Shown here: piece after piece, positions 18,088 to 26,344 of the stretch
Layout of the letters: every line of letters starts with the position of its first letter
Position numbering within the stretch: the stretch's first letter is position 1
DNA from: an uncultured Bacilli bacterium
GTDB taxonomy: Bacteria > Bacillota_I > Bacilli_A > RF39 > UBA660
NCBI GenBank assembly: GCA_934085595.1
Contig: CAKOHK010000006.1
Span: forward strand, 26,906-90,905
Direction: 5' to 3'
Length of the DNA stretch: 64,000 nt
Position numbers and translations under genes: made by a program
Notes under the pieces: generated by a model
Database searches by the model: none
What the model was told of the DNA's origin: nothing
What the model saw: only the letters and a program-made list of their open reading frames with translations

Positions 18088-18747
18088 TTATATAATATAT
18101 TTTTTATATCCCATATTTTTTAAATATTCATAAGCATAAATAACATCATTTGGAATAATACTCTTACTAAGAAAAAATAATCTATAATGTTTTAACATAA
18201 ATATTTCATGAGTTAATTCGTTAATCACTTCATCACTATCAATATTATTTTGCTTCTTAGTTTTACTAACATACTCTTTAAAATTAACATCATCACATGT
18301 AACAAAACATTTTACATTATATTTACTATATATAAGTTTACATCTCCTACATGCATAAGGCTTATGAACAGCAATAATCTTATCATACTTTATATTAAGC
18401 TTTTTAAGTTTTTTAATAGACAATTTAACATTAAGGTTAGTACTAAAAGATTTACTTTCAGTTATAATATTGCTTTCATCTATATCATTACTTATGGCTA
18501 TTTTCTTAAAAATTTCTGCTTCACTATCACTTACTTTATTTATTGTTCCTTTTCCTTTATAACCAGTAAATAAAATATATTTAGCATAATTATTCTTATA
18601 AAGATTACAGCAAAGTAGTGCTATCTCAGTATCAGCTGAACCATGTCCAATTATAACATCATTTTTAGTAATTTTATCACATACTTTAAGATAATCATAT
18701 AGTATTTCACTTGCCTTAAAAACATCACTATTCATATTAAAACTCAT
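18088..18747 (-). CDS. YdcF-like (DUF218) protein
   Basis: 219 aa, cytosolic since no signal or membrane segment is visible. DUF218 pattern: GHGSADTEIA near the N-terminus, ILFTGYKGKG, then SEAEIFKKIAI and ITESKSFSTNLNVKLSI, corresponding to the family's E...A and E-S-T-N motifs. YdcF-type proteins bind nucleotide-like ligands or act in envelope polymer metabolism. The exact role is unknown. The gene precedes uvrB by 14 bases on the same strand, so uvrB is read from its promoter. A second in-frame ATG at 18735 could also serve as start. Neither has a strong ribosome-binding site. Confidence 0.8.
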   Translation of the reverse strand: MSFNMNSDVFKASEILYDYLKVCDKITKNDVIIGHGSADTEIALLCCNLYKNNYAKYILFTGYKGKGTINKVSDSEAEIFKKIAISNDIDESNIITESKSFSTNLNVKLSIKKLKKLNIKYDKIIAVHKPYACRRCKLIYSKYNVKCFVTCDDVNFKEYVSKTKKQNNIDSDEVINELTHEIFMLKHYRLFFLSKSIIPNDVIYAYEYLKNMGYKKYII

Positions 18748-18756
18748 TTCTACATA

Positions 18757-18785
18757 ATAATATCATTTAACTTTTATTGTGTCAA
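18757..18785 (-). promoter_or_regulatory. Promoter of the ydcF-like/uvrB operon
   Basis: On the minus strand TTGACA (18785-18780), a 17-base spacer and TATTAT (18762-18757), just upstream of the start at 18747. Confidence 0.75.
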
Positions 18786-18794
18786 GCAAAAAAA

Positions 18795-18808
18795 CAAACA
18801 TATTTTTG
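18795..18808. promoter_or_regulatory. Candidate SOS (LexA) box of the uvrB operon
   Basis: CAAACATATTTTTG lies nine bases upstream of the -35 of the uvrB operon promoter. Very similar elements sit in the lexA and uvrA promoters (see findings). It is also upstream of the divergent gene at 18867. Confidence 0.5.
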
Positions 18809-18820
18809 CAAATTAAATCA

Positions 18821-18849
18821 TTTACAAAACATAACAATTTTATTATAAT
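18821..18849 (+). promoter_or_regulatory. Promoter of the DUF7666-like gene
   Basis: TTTACA (18821-18826), 17-base spacer, TATAAT (18844-18849), followed by AGGAGAAACTT before the ATG at 18867. Confidence 0.7.
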
Positions 18850-18866
18850 AAAAATAGGAGAAACTT

Positions 18867-19391
18867 ATGATTATAATGTTAGAAAACCCTATACAAACTT
18901 ATAAAGCATTTAATAAAGTAGACGGAAAACTCATAAATAGATATAAAAGAGTATTTGAAATAGGAAAAGAATACTTTATAGAAGGAGAAATAAGGTTTGG
19001 AAATAATGGAAACGGATTTCATTCATGTAAGAATCTAGAAGATACTTTAAGATATTTTGATTTTTTTAATGAAGAATGTACAATATGTACATGTGAAATA
19101 AAAGGTGAAATATCAGTAAGAAATGATGAATATTATGGCTATTATGATCAATATTCTTCATCATATCTAAAACTATTAAAAGAATTATCAAGAGATGAAA
19201 TAATATCTTATGCTAAGCAAATAAGACATAATGATATAGCATTAGAAAGATTTATAAGAGATTTTTATCTGACTCAAGAAGAAATAGATTATTTTAGAAA
19301 TAAATATAAAAGAAATCCACATGTACTTTACACACTAGATTATTTTAAAGGAACAACAGAAGACTATCAAATGAAATTAAAATCATATTAG
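18867..19391 (+). CDS. DUF7666-like protein
   Basis: 174 aa, cytosolic. The N-terminal half fits the DUF7666 pattern common in phages and gut bacteria: YKAFNKVDGKLINRY, a short YFIEGEIRFGNNGNGFHSCK segment, then LEDTLRYFDFF and a CTCEIKGEIS strand. The C-terminal half is helical (ELSRDEIISYAKQI, LTQEEIDYFRNKY). The family has no known function. The first ATG has AGGAG six bases upstream and is preferred over the ATG three codons later. It is monocistronic and divergent from the uvrB operon. Confidence 0.7.
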   Translation: MIIMLENPIQTYKAFNKVDGKLINRYKRVFEIGKEYFIEGEIRFGNNGNGFHSCKNLEDTLRYFDFFNEECTICTCEIKGEISVRNDEYYGYYDQYSSSYLKLLKELSRDEIISYAKQIRHNDIALERFIRDFYLTQEEIDYFRNKYKRNPHVLYTLDYFKGTTEDYQMKLKSY

Positions 19392-19560
19392 TAATTTTAA
19401 AGTTTAATTACAAAACAAACTGGTATAGCAATATACTTGTTTTATTTTGAAAATATCGGCCGAAATTACTTAACAATGTCAAAATAATTTGGAAGAATAT
19501 AGAGTCAATTAAGGGGTTATGTGTAACCTTTTAAAAATATTTATCAGGGGGTTTGATTTA

Positions 19561-19815
19561 ATGATCAAAAGAAAACTATTAGCTGTTCTTTTATCATTTG
19601 GTTTAGCTTTTACAAATGTTCTATTTGTAAATGCGTCTGAAACTCAAAGATTAGTTGATACTAAAGTTGAAACTAATAAAGATGTTTGCATAGATTTAAC
19701 AAAAGAAGAAGCTGAAGCAAAAGGATATGTTTTAATTAATAAAACTGTCGAAGAAATTACTCACAGCGAAGAATATACTTTAGCAGAAGTATATACAAGT
19801 GAAGAGGAAGCGTGA
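19561..19815 (+). CDS. Secreted protein N-terminal half (signal peptide); continues in the next frame
   Basis: 84 aa from the ATG at 19561, preceded by AGGGGG. Residues 1-25 form a clear signal peptide ending near VNASET. The mature part is acidic and short and ends at TGA 19813-19815. The following overlapping frame has no signal peptide but ends in a membrane anchor. Together the two look like one surface protein of about 150 residues split by a frameshift. An earlier in-frame ATG at 19519 would place the signal peptide internally and is less likely. Confidence 0.65.
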   Translation: MIKRKLLAVLLSFGLAFTNVLFVNASETQRLVDTKVETNKDVCIDLTKEEAEAKGYVLINKTVEEITHSEEYTLAEVYTSEEEA

Positions 19816-20024
19816 AAGGATACGATTTAAAATTCGAATCAGTGAAAATCATTGAAGGAAAAGTAGTAATTGATACTAATTTGGTAGTTAAATACGAAGT
19901 AACTGGACCTGATGTAGATCCAGATTTCTCAGTAACTGGAGTAGAATCAAATGATGTAGCAGGTTATACACTATTTACTAGTATATTAATGTTACTAGCT
20001 ATTATAATCAAAAAAAGATTCTAA
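19812..20024 (+). CDS. C-terminal membrane-anchored half of the split surface protein
   Basis: 70 aa starting at GTG 19812, overlapping the previous stop as GTGA, with GAGGAAG just upstream. Two beta-rich segments (FESVKIIEGKVVIDTNLVVK) precede a C-terminal hydrophobic helix and basic end (GYTLFTSILMLLAIIIKKRF), a cell-envelope anchor lacking an LPxTG motif. Without a signal peptide of its own it could not reach the surface. It either depends on frameshifting or coupling with the first frame, or the gene is mutated. Confidence 0.6.
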   Translation: MKGYDLKFESVKIIEGKVVIDTNLVVKYEVTGPDVDPDFSVTGVESNDVAGYTLFTSILMLLAIIIKKRF

Positions 20025-20033
20025 TTAAAAACT

Positions 20034-20056
20034 AAAGGCACACATGTGTCTTTTTT
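20034..20056 (+). terminator. Probable terminator after the split surface gene
   Basis: AAAGGC, the palindrome ACACATGTGT (20040-20049), then CTTTTTT: a short imperfect stem followed by six T. Confidence 0.6.
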
Positions 20057-20093
20057 GATGTCTAAATCTCTTTCAATTTATTTAATACTAATG

Positions 20094-20099
20094 TATAAT
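20094..20099 (+). promoter_or_regulatory. -10 element of pcrA
   Basis: TATAAT at 20094-20099 with a weak -35 (TTTCAA, 20071-20076) 17 bases upstream. No SOS-like element is seen here. Confidence 0.55.
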
Positions 20100-20121
20100 T
20101 TAATAGGTTAGGAGAAGTAAA

Positions 20122-22203
20122 ATGATTTTAAATAAAGAACAACAATTAGCTGTTAATCACACAGAAGGACCATGTTTAGTTCTCGCAGGAGCAGGAAGTG
20201 GTAAAACAAGAGTATTAACACAAAGAATAATAAAATTAATAGAAGATGGTATAAGACCACAAAATATACTAGCAATAACATTTACAAACAAAGCAGCAAA
20301 AGAAATGAAACAAAGAGTTGAAGAAAAAATAGGTATTCTAGCAAATGATATTTTTATCGGAACATTTCACTCTTTTGGACTTAAAATAGTAAGAGAAAAC
20401 TATAGCGAACTTGGATATACAAAGAATATTAATATACTTGATACAGATGATGCTAAAACTCTTATAAAAAGAATATTAAAAGATAATGGCTACATGGTAG
20501 AAAATTATGATATAAAGCATATATTATCAAGAATAAGTAGTGCTAAAAATGATGGTATATCACCAGTAGAGTTTTCAAAACTCTTTCTAAATGAAGAAGA
20601 TAAAGTAACAGGTGTAGTTTACATGGACTATACAAGACTTTTACACACTAATAATTCAGTTGACTTTGATGATTTACTTATAAAACCAGTAGAATTATTT
20701 AAAACACATAAAGATATACTAGAAAAATACCAAGAACACTTTAAATATATATTAGTAGATGAATATCAAGATACAAACACCATTCAATATGATTTATGTA
20801 AACTATTAGCAAGTAAATATAAAAACATATTTATAGTAGGAGATGTAAACCAATCAATATATGCATGGAGAAATGCAGATTATAAAAACATATTAAAGTT
20901 TAAAAATGATTATAAAGACTGTAAAGTGATAAAACTAGAAGAAAATTATAGAAGTACAAATAACATATTAAAAGCAGCTAACTCTGTTATACATAATAAT
21001 AAAAATAATGAACACTTAAAACTATGGTCAAGTTTTGAAGATGGAGAAAAAATAGATTATATTAGATGTAACGATGAAAAAGAAGAAGCATCATTTATAA
21101 CTAGAAAAATAAAATCATTAGTAAACACTGGATATAAATATGAAGACTTTGCAGTTTTATATAGAACTAATGCTCAAAGTAGAGTTATTGAAGAAGCGTT
21201 TATAAATAGTAATATTCCATATAATATTATAGGTAGTTATTTTTTCTATAATAGAAAAGAAATAAAAGATTTAATCGCATACTTAAATATAATATATAAT
21301 CAAAATGATAGTATTAGTTTAGAAAGAGTAATTAATGTACCTAAAAGAGGAATAGGTAATAAAAGTATAGAAGAATTAAGAAGAAAAGCTAAAGAAAATA
21401 ATACTACTATGTTTGACGCTATTGATAGTGGTAAAGAACTAGCGTGGAAAAAAATAATTCTTGAATTAATAGAAGATTCTAAAAATATGGGAATAAAAGA
21501 CTTAGTAGAAAGTGTCTTAAATAAAACAGGATTATTAAAAGAATATGAAGATAATCCATCATTAGAAAATGATATTAAGAAAGAAAACTTAGAAGAGTTT
21601 GTAAGTTTAGCTGTTAATTTTGAAGAAAATAATATTTATGATTTAGAAACATTTCTTCAAAATGTAATGCTTGTAAGTGATAAAGGTCAATATAATGATA
21701 GTAATGATAGAGTTAATATAATGACACTACACTCAGCAAAAGGTCTTGAGTTTAAAGTAGTATTTCTAGTAGGTATGGAAGAAGGCTTATTCCCTCATTC
21801 AAGAAGTTTCTATGAACCAGAAGAATTAGAAGAAGAAAGAAGACTATGTTATGTTGGAATAACAAGAGCAAAGAAAAAACTTTACTTAATTAACACTAAA
21901 AAAAGAACAATCTATGGTAAAACTAATATGAGTATTCCAAGTAGATTTATAAAAGAAATAGATGAAGAATTATTAAATCAAGAAGAAGAAATATCTAATA
22001 CAAAACCACATACAATTATATACAATACAAAAGAAATGTATAATGAAACATCATCACTAAAAGCAGGTGATAAAGTAAAACATACTATATATGGAAATGG
22101 AGTAGTAATATCAGTAAAAGATAATCTAGCATCTATTGCTTTCTCACATGGTATAGGATTAAAAACAATCGCAGCAAATCATAAAAGTATAACAAAGATT
22201 TAA
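20122..22203 (+). CDS. pcrA: ATP-dependent DNA helicase PcrA (UvrD family)
   Basis: 693-aa superfamily 1 3'-5' helicase acting in repair, replication-fork clearance and plasmid replication. Motifs in order: Q-motif (LNKEQQLAVNH), Walker A GAGSGKT near residue 25, Ia ITFTNKAAKEM, II VDEYQDTN, III VGDVNQSIYAWRNA, IV NYRST, V TLHSAKGLEF, VI RRLCYVGITRAK. The C-terminal GDKVKHTIYGNGVV segment is the Tudor-like RNA-polymerase-interaction domain usual in PcrA/UvrD. It is slightly shorter than B. subtilis PcrA. No ligA or pcrB is adjacent. Confidence 0.96.
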   Translation: MILNKEQQLAVNHTEGPCLVLAGAGSGKTRVLTQRIIKLIEDGIRPQNILAITFTNKAAKEMKQRVEEKIGILANDIFIGTFHSFGLKIVRENYSELGYTKNINILDTDDAKTLIKRILKDNGYMVENYDIKHILSRISSAKNDGISPVEFSKLFLNEEDKVTGVVYMDYTRLLHTNNSVDFDDLLIKPVELFKTHKDILEKYQEHFKYILVDEYQDTNTIQYDLCKLLASKYKNIFIVGDVNQSIYAWRNADYKNILKFKNDYKDCKVIKLEENYRSTNNILKAANSVIHNNKNNEHLKLWSSFEDGEKIDYIRCNDEKEEASFITRKIKSLVNTGYKYEDFAVLYRTNAQSRVIEEAFINSNIPYNIIGSYFFYNRKEIKDLIAYLNIIYNQNDSISLERVINVPKRGIGNKSIEELRRKAKENNTTMFDAIDSGKELAWKKIILELIEDSKNMGIKDLVESVLNKTGLLKEYEDNPSLENDIKKENLEEFVSLAVNFEENNIYDLETFLQNVMLVSDKGQYNDSNDRVNIMTLHSAKGLEFKVVFLVGMEEGLFPHSRSFYEPEELEEERRLCYVGITRAKKKLYLINTKKRTIYGKTNMSIPSRFIKEIDEELLNQEEEISNTKPHTIIYNTKEMYNETSSLKAGDKVKHTIYGNGVVISVKDNLASIAFSHGIGLKTIAANHKSITKI

Positions 22204-22207
22204 TATC

Positions 22208-22236
22208 TTGAAAAAATAATATAAAAATGATATAAT
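22208..22236 (+). promoter_or_regulatory. Promoter of the TPR/PemK-like gene
   Basis: TTGAAA (22208-22213), 17-base spacer, TATAAT (22231-22236), then GAGGGGG before the ATG at 22262. Confidence 0.75.
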
Positions 22237-22261
22237 ATGCCTAATTCATGAGGGGGATAAT

Positions 22262-23389
22262 ATGAAAGAAACACTTACAGGTTTATTCATTCAAAGAAGA
22301 TTTGAAGATTATGTTAAAGAATTAGAAGAATATTTATATGAAGGTTGTGCAGTAGATGCAGATATAATACTTGAATATGCAAAAGTATTAACATATTTAA
22401 GTAAGTTTGATGAATCATACAAAATATTAAAAAATATGGAACCACTAGCAAACAAATATAAATTAACATCAAGGATCGCATGGGGTTACTATATAAATAA
22501 TAAACCAAAAGATACTATCAGAATGTTAAAACAAATGAAGTTTTTAAATGATACAAATGCATATTTATTAGCTAAAGCATATATGCTAGATGGTAACTAT
22601 TTAGAAGCAAAATGCACACTAAATAATATATTATATGATTTTCCACATACTACCATAAGATATAAAGTAGAAGATATGTTAACAATATTATCAAATCACA
22701 CTAAATATCACATGCCTTTAGAAATGGCATATGATAGTTTTAAAGACAAAGGTCTTAAACTAGAAAAAGGACACGTTGTTTATTTAAAAAAGAATGTGTT
22801 TCCAAATAAAAAATATATGGGTAAAGGTTATCATAGAAGACCATTCTTAATATATAAAATAGAAGGCGATAAACTATACTTATTTCCATTAACAAAGAAT
22901 CCTATAAATAAAACATTTGTATTAAAAGAACATAAATATCCATACATAGGATTTGATAGGTACATAGTACCAGATATTTATATAACTACTTTATCAAATG
23001 TATTAAGTGTAAAAGATAAAATATATGACTCTGACTATGAAAATGCTCTTAAATATCTAGCATGTAAGATATATAATGTTAGAAATAAAGAAGATGAAAC
23101 AGTAAAAGATTTCTATAGTGATGTTTATGGAAAGCCAAAATTATTTGATGTAATAGTTGACTATACTCCTGAAACTAAAGAAAGAAGATTTTACTTTGTA
23201 ATTGGGTTCACTTTAGATGGATATAAAGTAGTAGAAATAGATTTTAAAACAAAAGAAGCTATATCAAGTATAATGACATATCCTGATAATAGATTTATTT
23301 ATAGTATTAAAAAATTAGAAGATGAAGAAAGAAGTATTACAATAAATAGTATAAACTTTGATGAAACTTCTTTAAAATTATTAAAATAA
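22262..23389 (+). CDS. TPR-like protein with a PemK/MazF-like region
   Basis: 375 aa, cytosolic. Residues 1-150 read as four to five helix pairs of TPR type (ADIILEYAKVLTYLSKFDES, AYLLAKAYMLDGNYLEAKC). Residues ~170-260 hold GHVVYLKKNVFPNKKYMGKG, YHRRPFLIYKIEGDKLYLFP and LTKNP, in the order seen in the SH3-like core of PemK/MazF proteins (an opening loop, then R-P-F/V-L and a P-L-T end). The C-terminus is a further alpha/beta region. This is an inference from wording; no antitoxin gene is adjacent, so a toxin role is doubtful. It may be an RNA-binding regulator. A strong terminator follows. Confidence 0.6.
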   Translation: MKETLTGLFIQRRFEDYVKELEEYLYEGCAVDADIILEYAKVLTYLSKFDESYKILKNMEPLANKYKLTSRIAWGYYINNKPKDTIRMLKQMKFLNDTNAYLLAKAYMLDGNYLEAKCTLNNILYDFPHTTIRYKVEDMLTILSNHTKYHMPLEMAYDSFKDKGLKLEKGHVVYLKKNVFPNKKYMGKGYHRRPFLIYKIEGDKLYLFPLTKNPINKTFVLKEHKYPYIGFDRYIVPDIYITTLSNVLSVKDKIYDSDYENALKYLACKIYNVRNKEDETVKDFYSDVYGKPKLFDVIVDYTPETKERRFYFVIGFTLDGYKVVEIDFKTKEAISSIMTYPDNRFIYSIKKLEDEERSITINSINFDETSLKLLK

Positions 23390-23418
23390 AAAGGTTTGCT
23401 TAATGCAAACCTTTTATG
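23390..23418. terminator. Bidirectional terminator between TPR and HD genes
   Basis: AAAGGTTTGC (23390-23399), loop TTAAT, GCAAACCTTT (23405-23414), a perfect 10-bp stem followed by TATG; the opposite strand ends the HD-domain gene. Confidence 0.9.
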
Positions 23419-23986
23419 ATACAATCTCATTTCCATCAAACTTAACATCTAAGAACTTTTGAGCAGATAAATAATCACACATATGAACAAATCTCTGATA
23501 TTTACTAACAGGTTTTTTAAGAACTTCATTCCCTTTATAATCTGTAGTCCATTGTCCCATATGAGTTTCTACACATGAACAAATAAACTCTATTTCTTCA
23601 TCTTCAAGAGTAAGTTTATCCATATTATCTTTAATAAAATTACTAATTAATATAGGATGATCAAATCTAGTATATTCTTCCTTAGGATTACCACATTTAA
23701 GACCATCATGTATTAATATTGATATAAGTAATAAATCTTTTTCATGACTATTAAAGTTTTGAACTGAATCATTATTTAATAATGTATATCCAATTCTAGT
23801 AGCAACCTTACTATGTCTAACAAGACCACCTTCACCAAGAGAAAAACTAGGATGATATTTTCCAGTGCTACTAGCAGGAACTTCATAAAAATAATCTGGT
23901 AACATATTTAATATAATAACAAGATTATCTCTAAGTCTTTTATCTTTTATATAATTAATTTCTGTATTAAAAACATCACTTTTCAT
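23414..23986 (-). CDS. HD-domain phosphohydrolase
   Basis: 190 aa from ATG 23986, which has AGGAG five bases upstream. It is a compact HD fold: LGEGGLVRHSKVATR supplies the first His, ILIHDGLK the HD pair, then FDHPILISNF, CSCVETHMGQW and a late Asp in MCDYLS. The six-ligand pattern indicates a metal-dependent phosphohydrolase. Substrates in this broad family include nucleotides, cyclic nucleotides and oligonucleotide ends. No partner gene indicates the substrate here. It is monocistronic. Confidence 0.85.
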   Translation of the reverse strand: MKSDVFNTEINYIKDKRLRDNLVIILNMLPDYFYEVPASSTGKYHPSFSLGEGGLVRHSKVATRIGYTLLNNDSVQNFNSHEKDLLLISILIHDGLKCGNPKEEYTRFDHPILISNFIKDNMDKLTLEDEEIEFICSCVETHMGQWTTDYKGNEVLKKPVSKYQRFVHMCDYLSAQKFLDVKFDGNEIVS

Positions 23987-24075
23987 ATTAACTCCTATAA
24001 AAATATTATATAATAAAACTAAATAAAACAAAACAAAAAAATCATGTCAAAATAAGTCGAATAATAAAAAATAAA

Positions 24076-24104
24076 TTGAATAAATAAATAGTGTATGTTA
24101 AAAT
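24076..24104 (+). promoter_or_regulatory. Promoter of the thioredoxin-fold gene
   Basis: TTGAAT (24076-24081), 17-base spacer, TAAAAT (24099-24104), then AGGAGCG before the ATG at 24129. Confidence 0.65.
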
Positions 24105-24128
24105 TATATTGTAAGTAGGAGCGGGTAT

Positions 24129-24656
24129 ATGAAAAAAATATTAAAAAATGATAAAAAAATAACAAGTAGAAATTACTATATGGTTTTAATAGTGTCAATT
24201 ATAGTAATAGTATTAACATTATATATAAGATCATTTATTATAAATTATCAAAACAATGTTAATAATACTAGCGTATTTGAAAAGAATAATATTAAATCTA
24301 TAACAATAAATGATTTAGATTACATAATCCCAGAAACTGATGAAGCAATTATTTATGTAAGTTACACTGGAGATAAAAAAGTAACGGCTATGGAAAGTAA
24401 ACTTTACAAAGAAATTAAAAAGAAAAAATTAGAAGAAAAGATAATATATTTAAATATAACAGATAATTTAGAAGGAAATGAATACAGCGTATTATTAAAA
24501 GAAAAATTAAAAGATGTTAAAGAAAAAATAAACACACCACCAATGCTTATATATATTAAAGATGGTAAATGTATAGATGCGATGAGTAGCGAATTAAAAC
24601 AAATAGATTATAAAGTATTCGATAAACTAGTAGAAGAGTACAATATAACGGATTAA
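24129..24656 (+). CDS. Membrane-anchored thioredoxin-fold protein without CxxC
   Basis: 175 aa. A single N-terminal anchor (about residues 17-36) is followed by an outside domain. DEAIIYVSYTGDKKV matches the first strand and active-site loop of thioredoxin folds, but CxxC is replaced by TGDKKV. NTPPMLIYIKDGKCID matches the cis-proline strand and beta hairpin. The fold is therefore kept and redox chemistry lost, as in DUF6568/bacteriocin-accessory-type proteins. It precedes the sortase gene with its own terminator between. It may help fold or hold exported Cys-rich proteins of this island, an inference from position. Confidence 0.7.
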   Translation: MKKILKNDKKITSRNYYMVLIVSIIVIVLTLYIRSFIINYQNNVNNTSVFEKNNIKSITINDLDYIIPETDEAIIYVSYTGDKKVTAMESKLYKEIKKKKLEEKIIYLNITDNLEGNEYSVLLKEKLKDVKEKINTPPMLIYIKDGKCIDAMSSELKQIDYKVFDKLVEEYNITD

Positions 24657-24681
24657 ATATGTTCAAAACATATTTTTTTTT
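24656..24681 (+). terminator. Terminator after the thioredoxin-fold gene
   Basis: AATATGTT (24656-24663), loop CAA, AACATATT (24667-24674), then a run of T. Confidence 0.85.
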
Positions 24682-24724
24682 ATTAGAAAATATGCTATTA
24701 TATTTTTAGGGTAGAAGAGGTTAT

Positions 24725-26344
24725 ATGAAAGGATATATAGTAATTAATTATATAAAAGATTCTTTATGTTATAACTTTAGAAAAATAACAAAAGAAGAAA
24801 AAAAATATGTAAATAGTAATTCTTTATATAAAGATAGTCTTTTTTATAGCTTAAATTACCTAAAAAAGAATATTAATAAAATCTCTTCAACCATAAAAAA
24901 TAACTTTAATGAAATAAATTATTTTATAGTAAGAACTACAGTAACATTTAAATATGTTAAAATGTTAATGGAAAAACTATCATGTAATAAATTAAGGCTA
25001 TTATTTGAATACTCTATATCAATAGAAGATTATAATTTATTATCAAGTATTAAAGATTTAAAAGAAATAGATGTATACTTTATGCCTACATTTATTATAA
25101 ATAGATTTGAATCATTAAATATAAAAGTAATAACACACTATACAAATAAAATATCATCAAAGTTTATGTTAGAACAAGATTCAATAGATTATGATACTTT
25201 ATATTATAGAAAAAAATTATATATAACAGATGACTATGAAGAATTAGAAGAAGATATAAAAGAGTTCTTTAAAATAAATTATTATTTAAAATCAATAGAT
25301 TTATATTGTTTCGAAAAATCTATTATAGAAAAATTAGTTAAATTAATAACAGAAGATAACACTAAAAATATAGTTATTTTAATGCATCAATATAGTGATA
25401 AAGGTAACTTTATAAAAACAAACTTTAAATATTTAAAAGATATTAATAAAAAGTGCAAAGAAAACTCTTTATGTGAGTTTAGAGTAGTATATTCAGAAGA
25501 CTATTTAAGAAATAATTTATTTAAACAACTATCATATAATAATTTAAAATTAATGATGATAATGATTATATATCTATGTGCTAGTACATTTATAATATCT
25601 TCTTCATTTAATGCAGTTAATTCACTAAATGCAGATAAATTAAAACATGAAATAATAGAAAATGAAAACAATGATACAAAAACCGAGCCATCAGAAGATA
25701 ATAAAAATGAATTAACAGATAATGATATAGTACTTGATAATAAAGAAGAAGAACAAGTAAAAAGATCTAAATATGATTTAGAAAATATAATGGATAATCT
25801 TTTAAAAATAAATAATGAAACTGTAGGATACTTAGTAGTAAAAAATACTAATATATCTTATCCAGTAGTTAAACACACAGATAATAGTTATTATTTAAAA
25901 AGAGACTTCTATAAGAAAAAAACAAGTATGGGATGGGTATTCTTAGACTATAGAAATAGTAAAGATAAGTTTGATGATAATAATGTAATATATGCTCATA
26001 GTATGAAAAATGGTACGATGTTTGGTACACTTAAAAAAGTAATAGAAAGTAGTTATAGAAGTAATAGTGAAAATATGATTATTTCATATGATACATTATT
26101 TGGAAAATATAAGTTTAAAATATTCTCAGTATATAAAGTAGATTATACAACAGATTATTTAAAAACTAACTTTGATAGTGAAAAAGACTTTAATGAATTT
26201 GTAAAATTAATTAAATCTCGTAGTGTATTTAAATCAAAAGATAAAGTAAAATATGGAGATAAAATATTAACGCTATCAACATGTACAGGAAATAACAATA
26301 GAAGACTAGTAGTACATGCAGTACTTATAAAGGAGGAAAAGTGA
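24725..26344 (+). CDS. Class B-like sortase with a long cytoplasmic N-terminal domain
   Basis: 539 aa. The C-terminal ~190 residues are a sortase: GYLVVKNTNISYPVVKH, catalytic His425 in YAHSM, catalytic Cys520 in LSTCTG and Arg in NNRRLVVHA. SrtB-like features include the two-helix insertion between the His and Cys strands. A single transmembrane helix lies near residues 274-295, followed by a polar, acidic linker. The N-terminal ~270 residues, predicted cytosolic, form an alpha/beta domain I cannot name; sortases usually have only a short tail there. It probably attaches proteins of the neighbouring surface cassettes to the wall or to each other. The next gene overlaps by four bases. Confidence 0.85.
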   Translation: MKGYIVINYIKDSLCYNFRKITKEEKKYVNSNSLYKDSLFYSLNYLKKNINKISSTIKNNFNEINYFIVRTTVTFKYVKMLMEKLSCNKLRLLFEYSISIEDYNLLSSIKDLKEIDVYFMPTFIINRFESLNIKVITHYTNKISSKFMLEQDSIDYDTLYYRKKLYITDDYEELEEDIKEFFKINYYLKSIDLYCFEKSIIEKLVKLITEDNTKNIVILMHQYSDKGNFIKTNFKYLKDINKKCKENSLCEFRVVYSEDYLRNNLFKQLSYNNLKLMMIMIIYLCASTFIISSSFNAVNSLNADKLKHEIIENENNDTKTEPSEDNKNELTDNDIVLDNKEEEQVKRSKYDLENIMDNLLKINNETVGYLVVKNTNISYPVVKHTDNSYYLKRDFYKKKTSMGWVFLDYRNSKDKFDDNNVIYAHSMKNGTMFGTLKKVIESSYRSNSENMIISYDTLFGKYKFKIFSVYKVDYTTDYLKTNFDSEKDFNEFVKLIKSRSVFKSKDKVKYGDKILTLSTCTGNNNRRLVVHAVLIKEEK

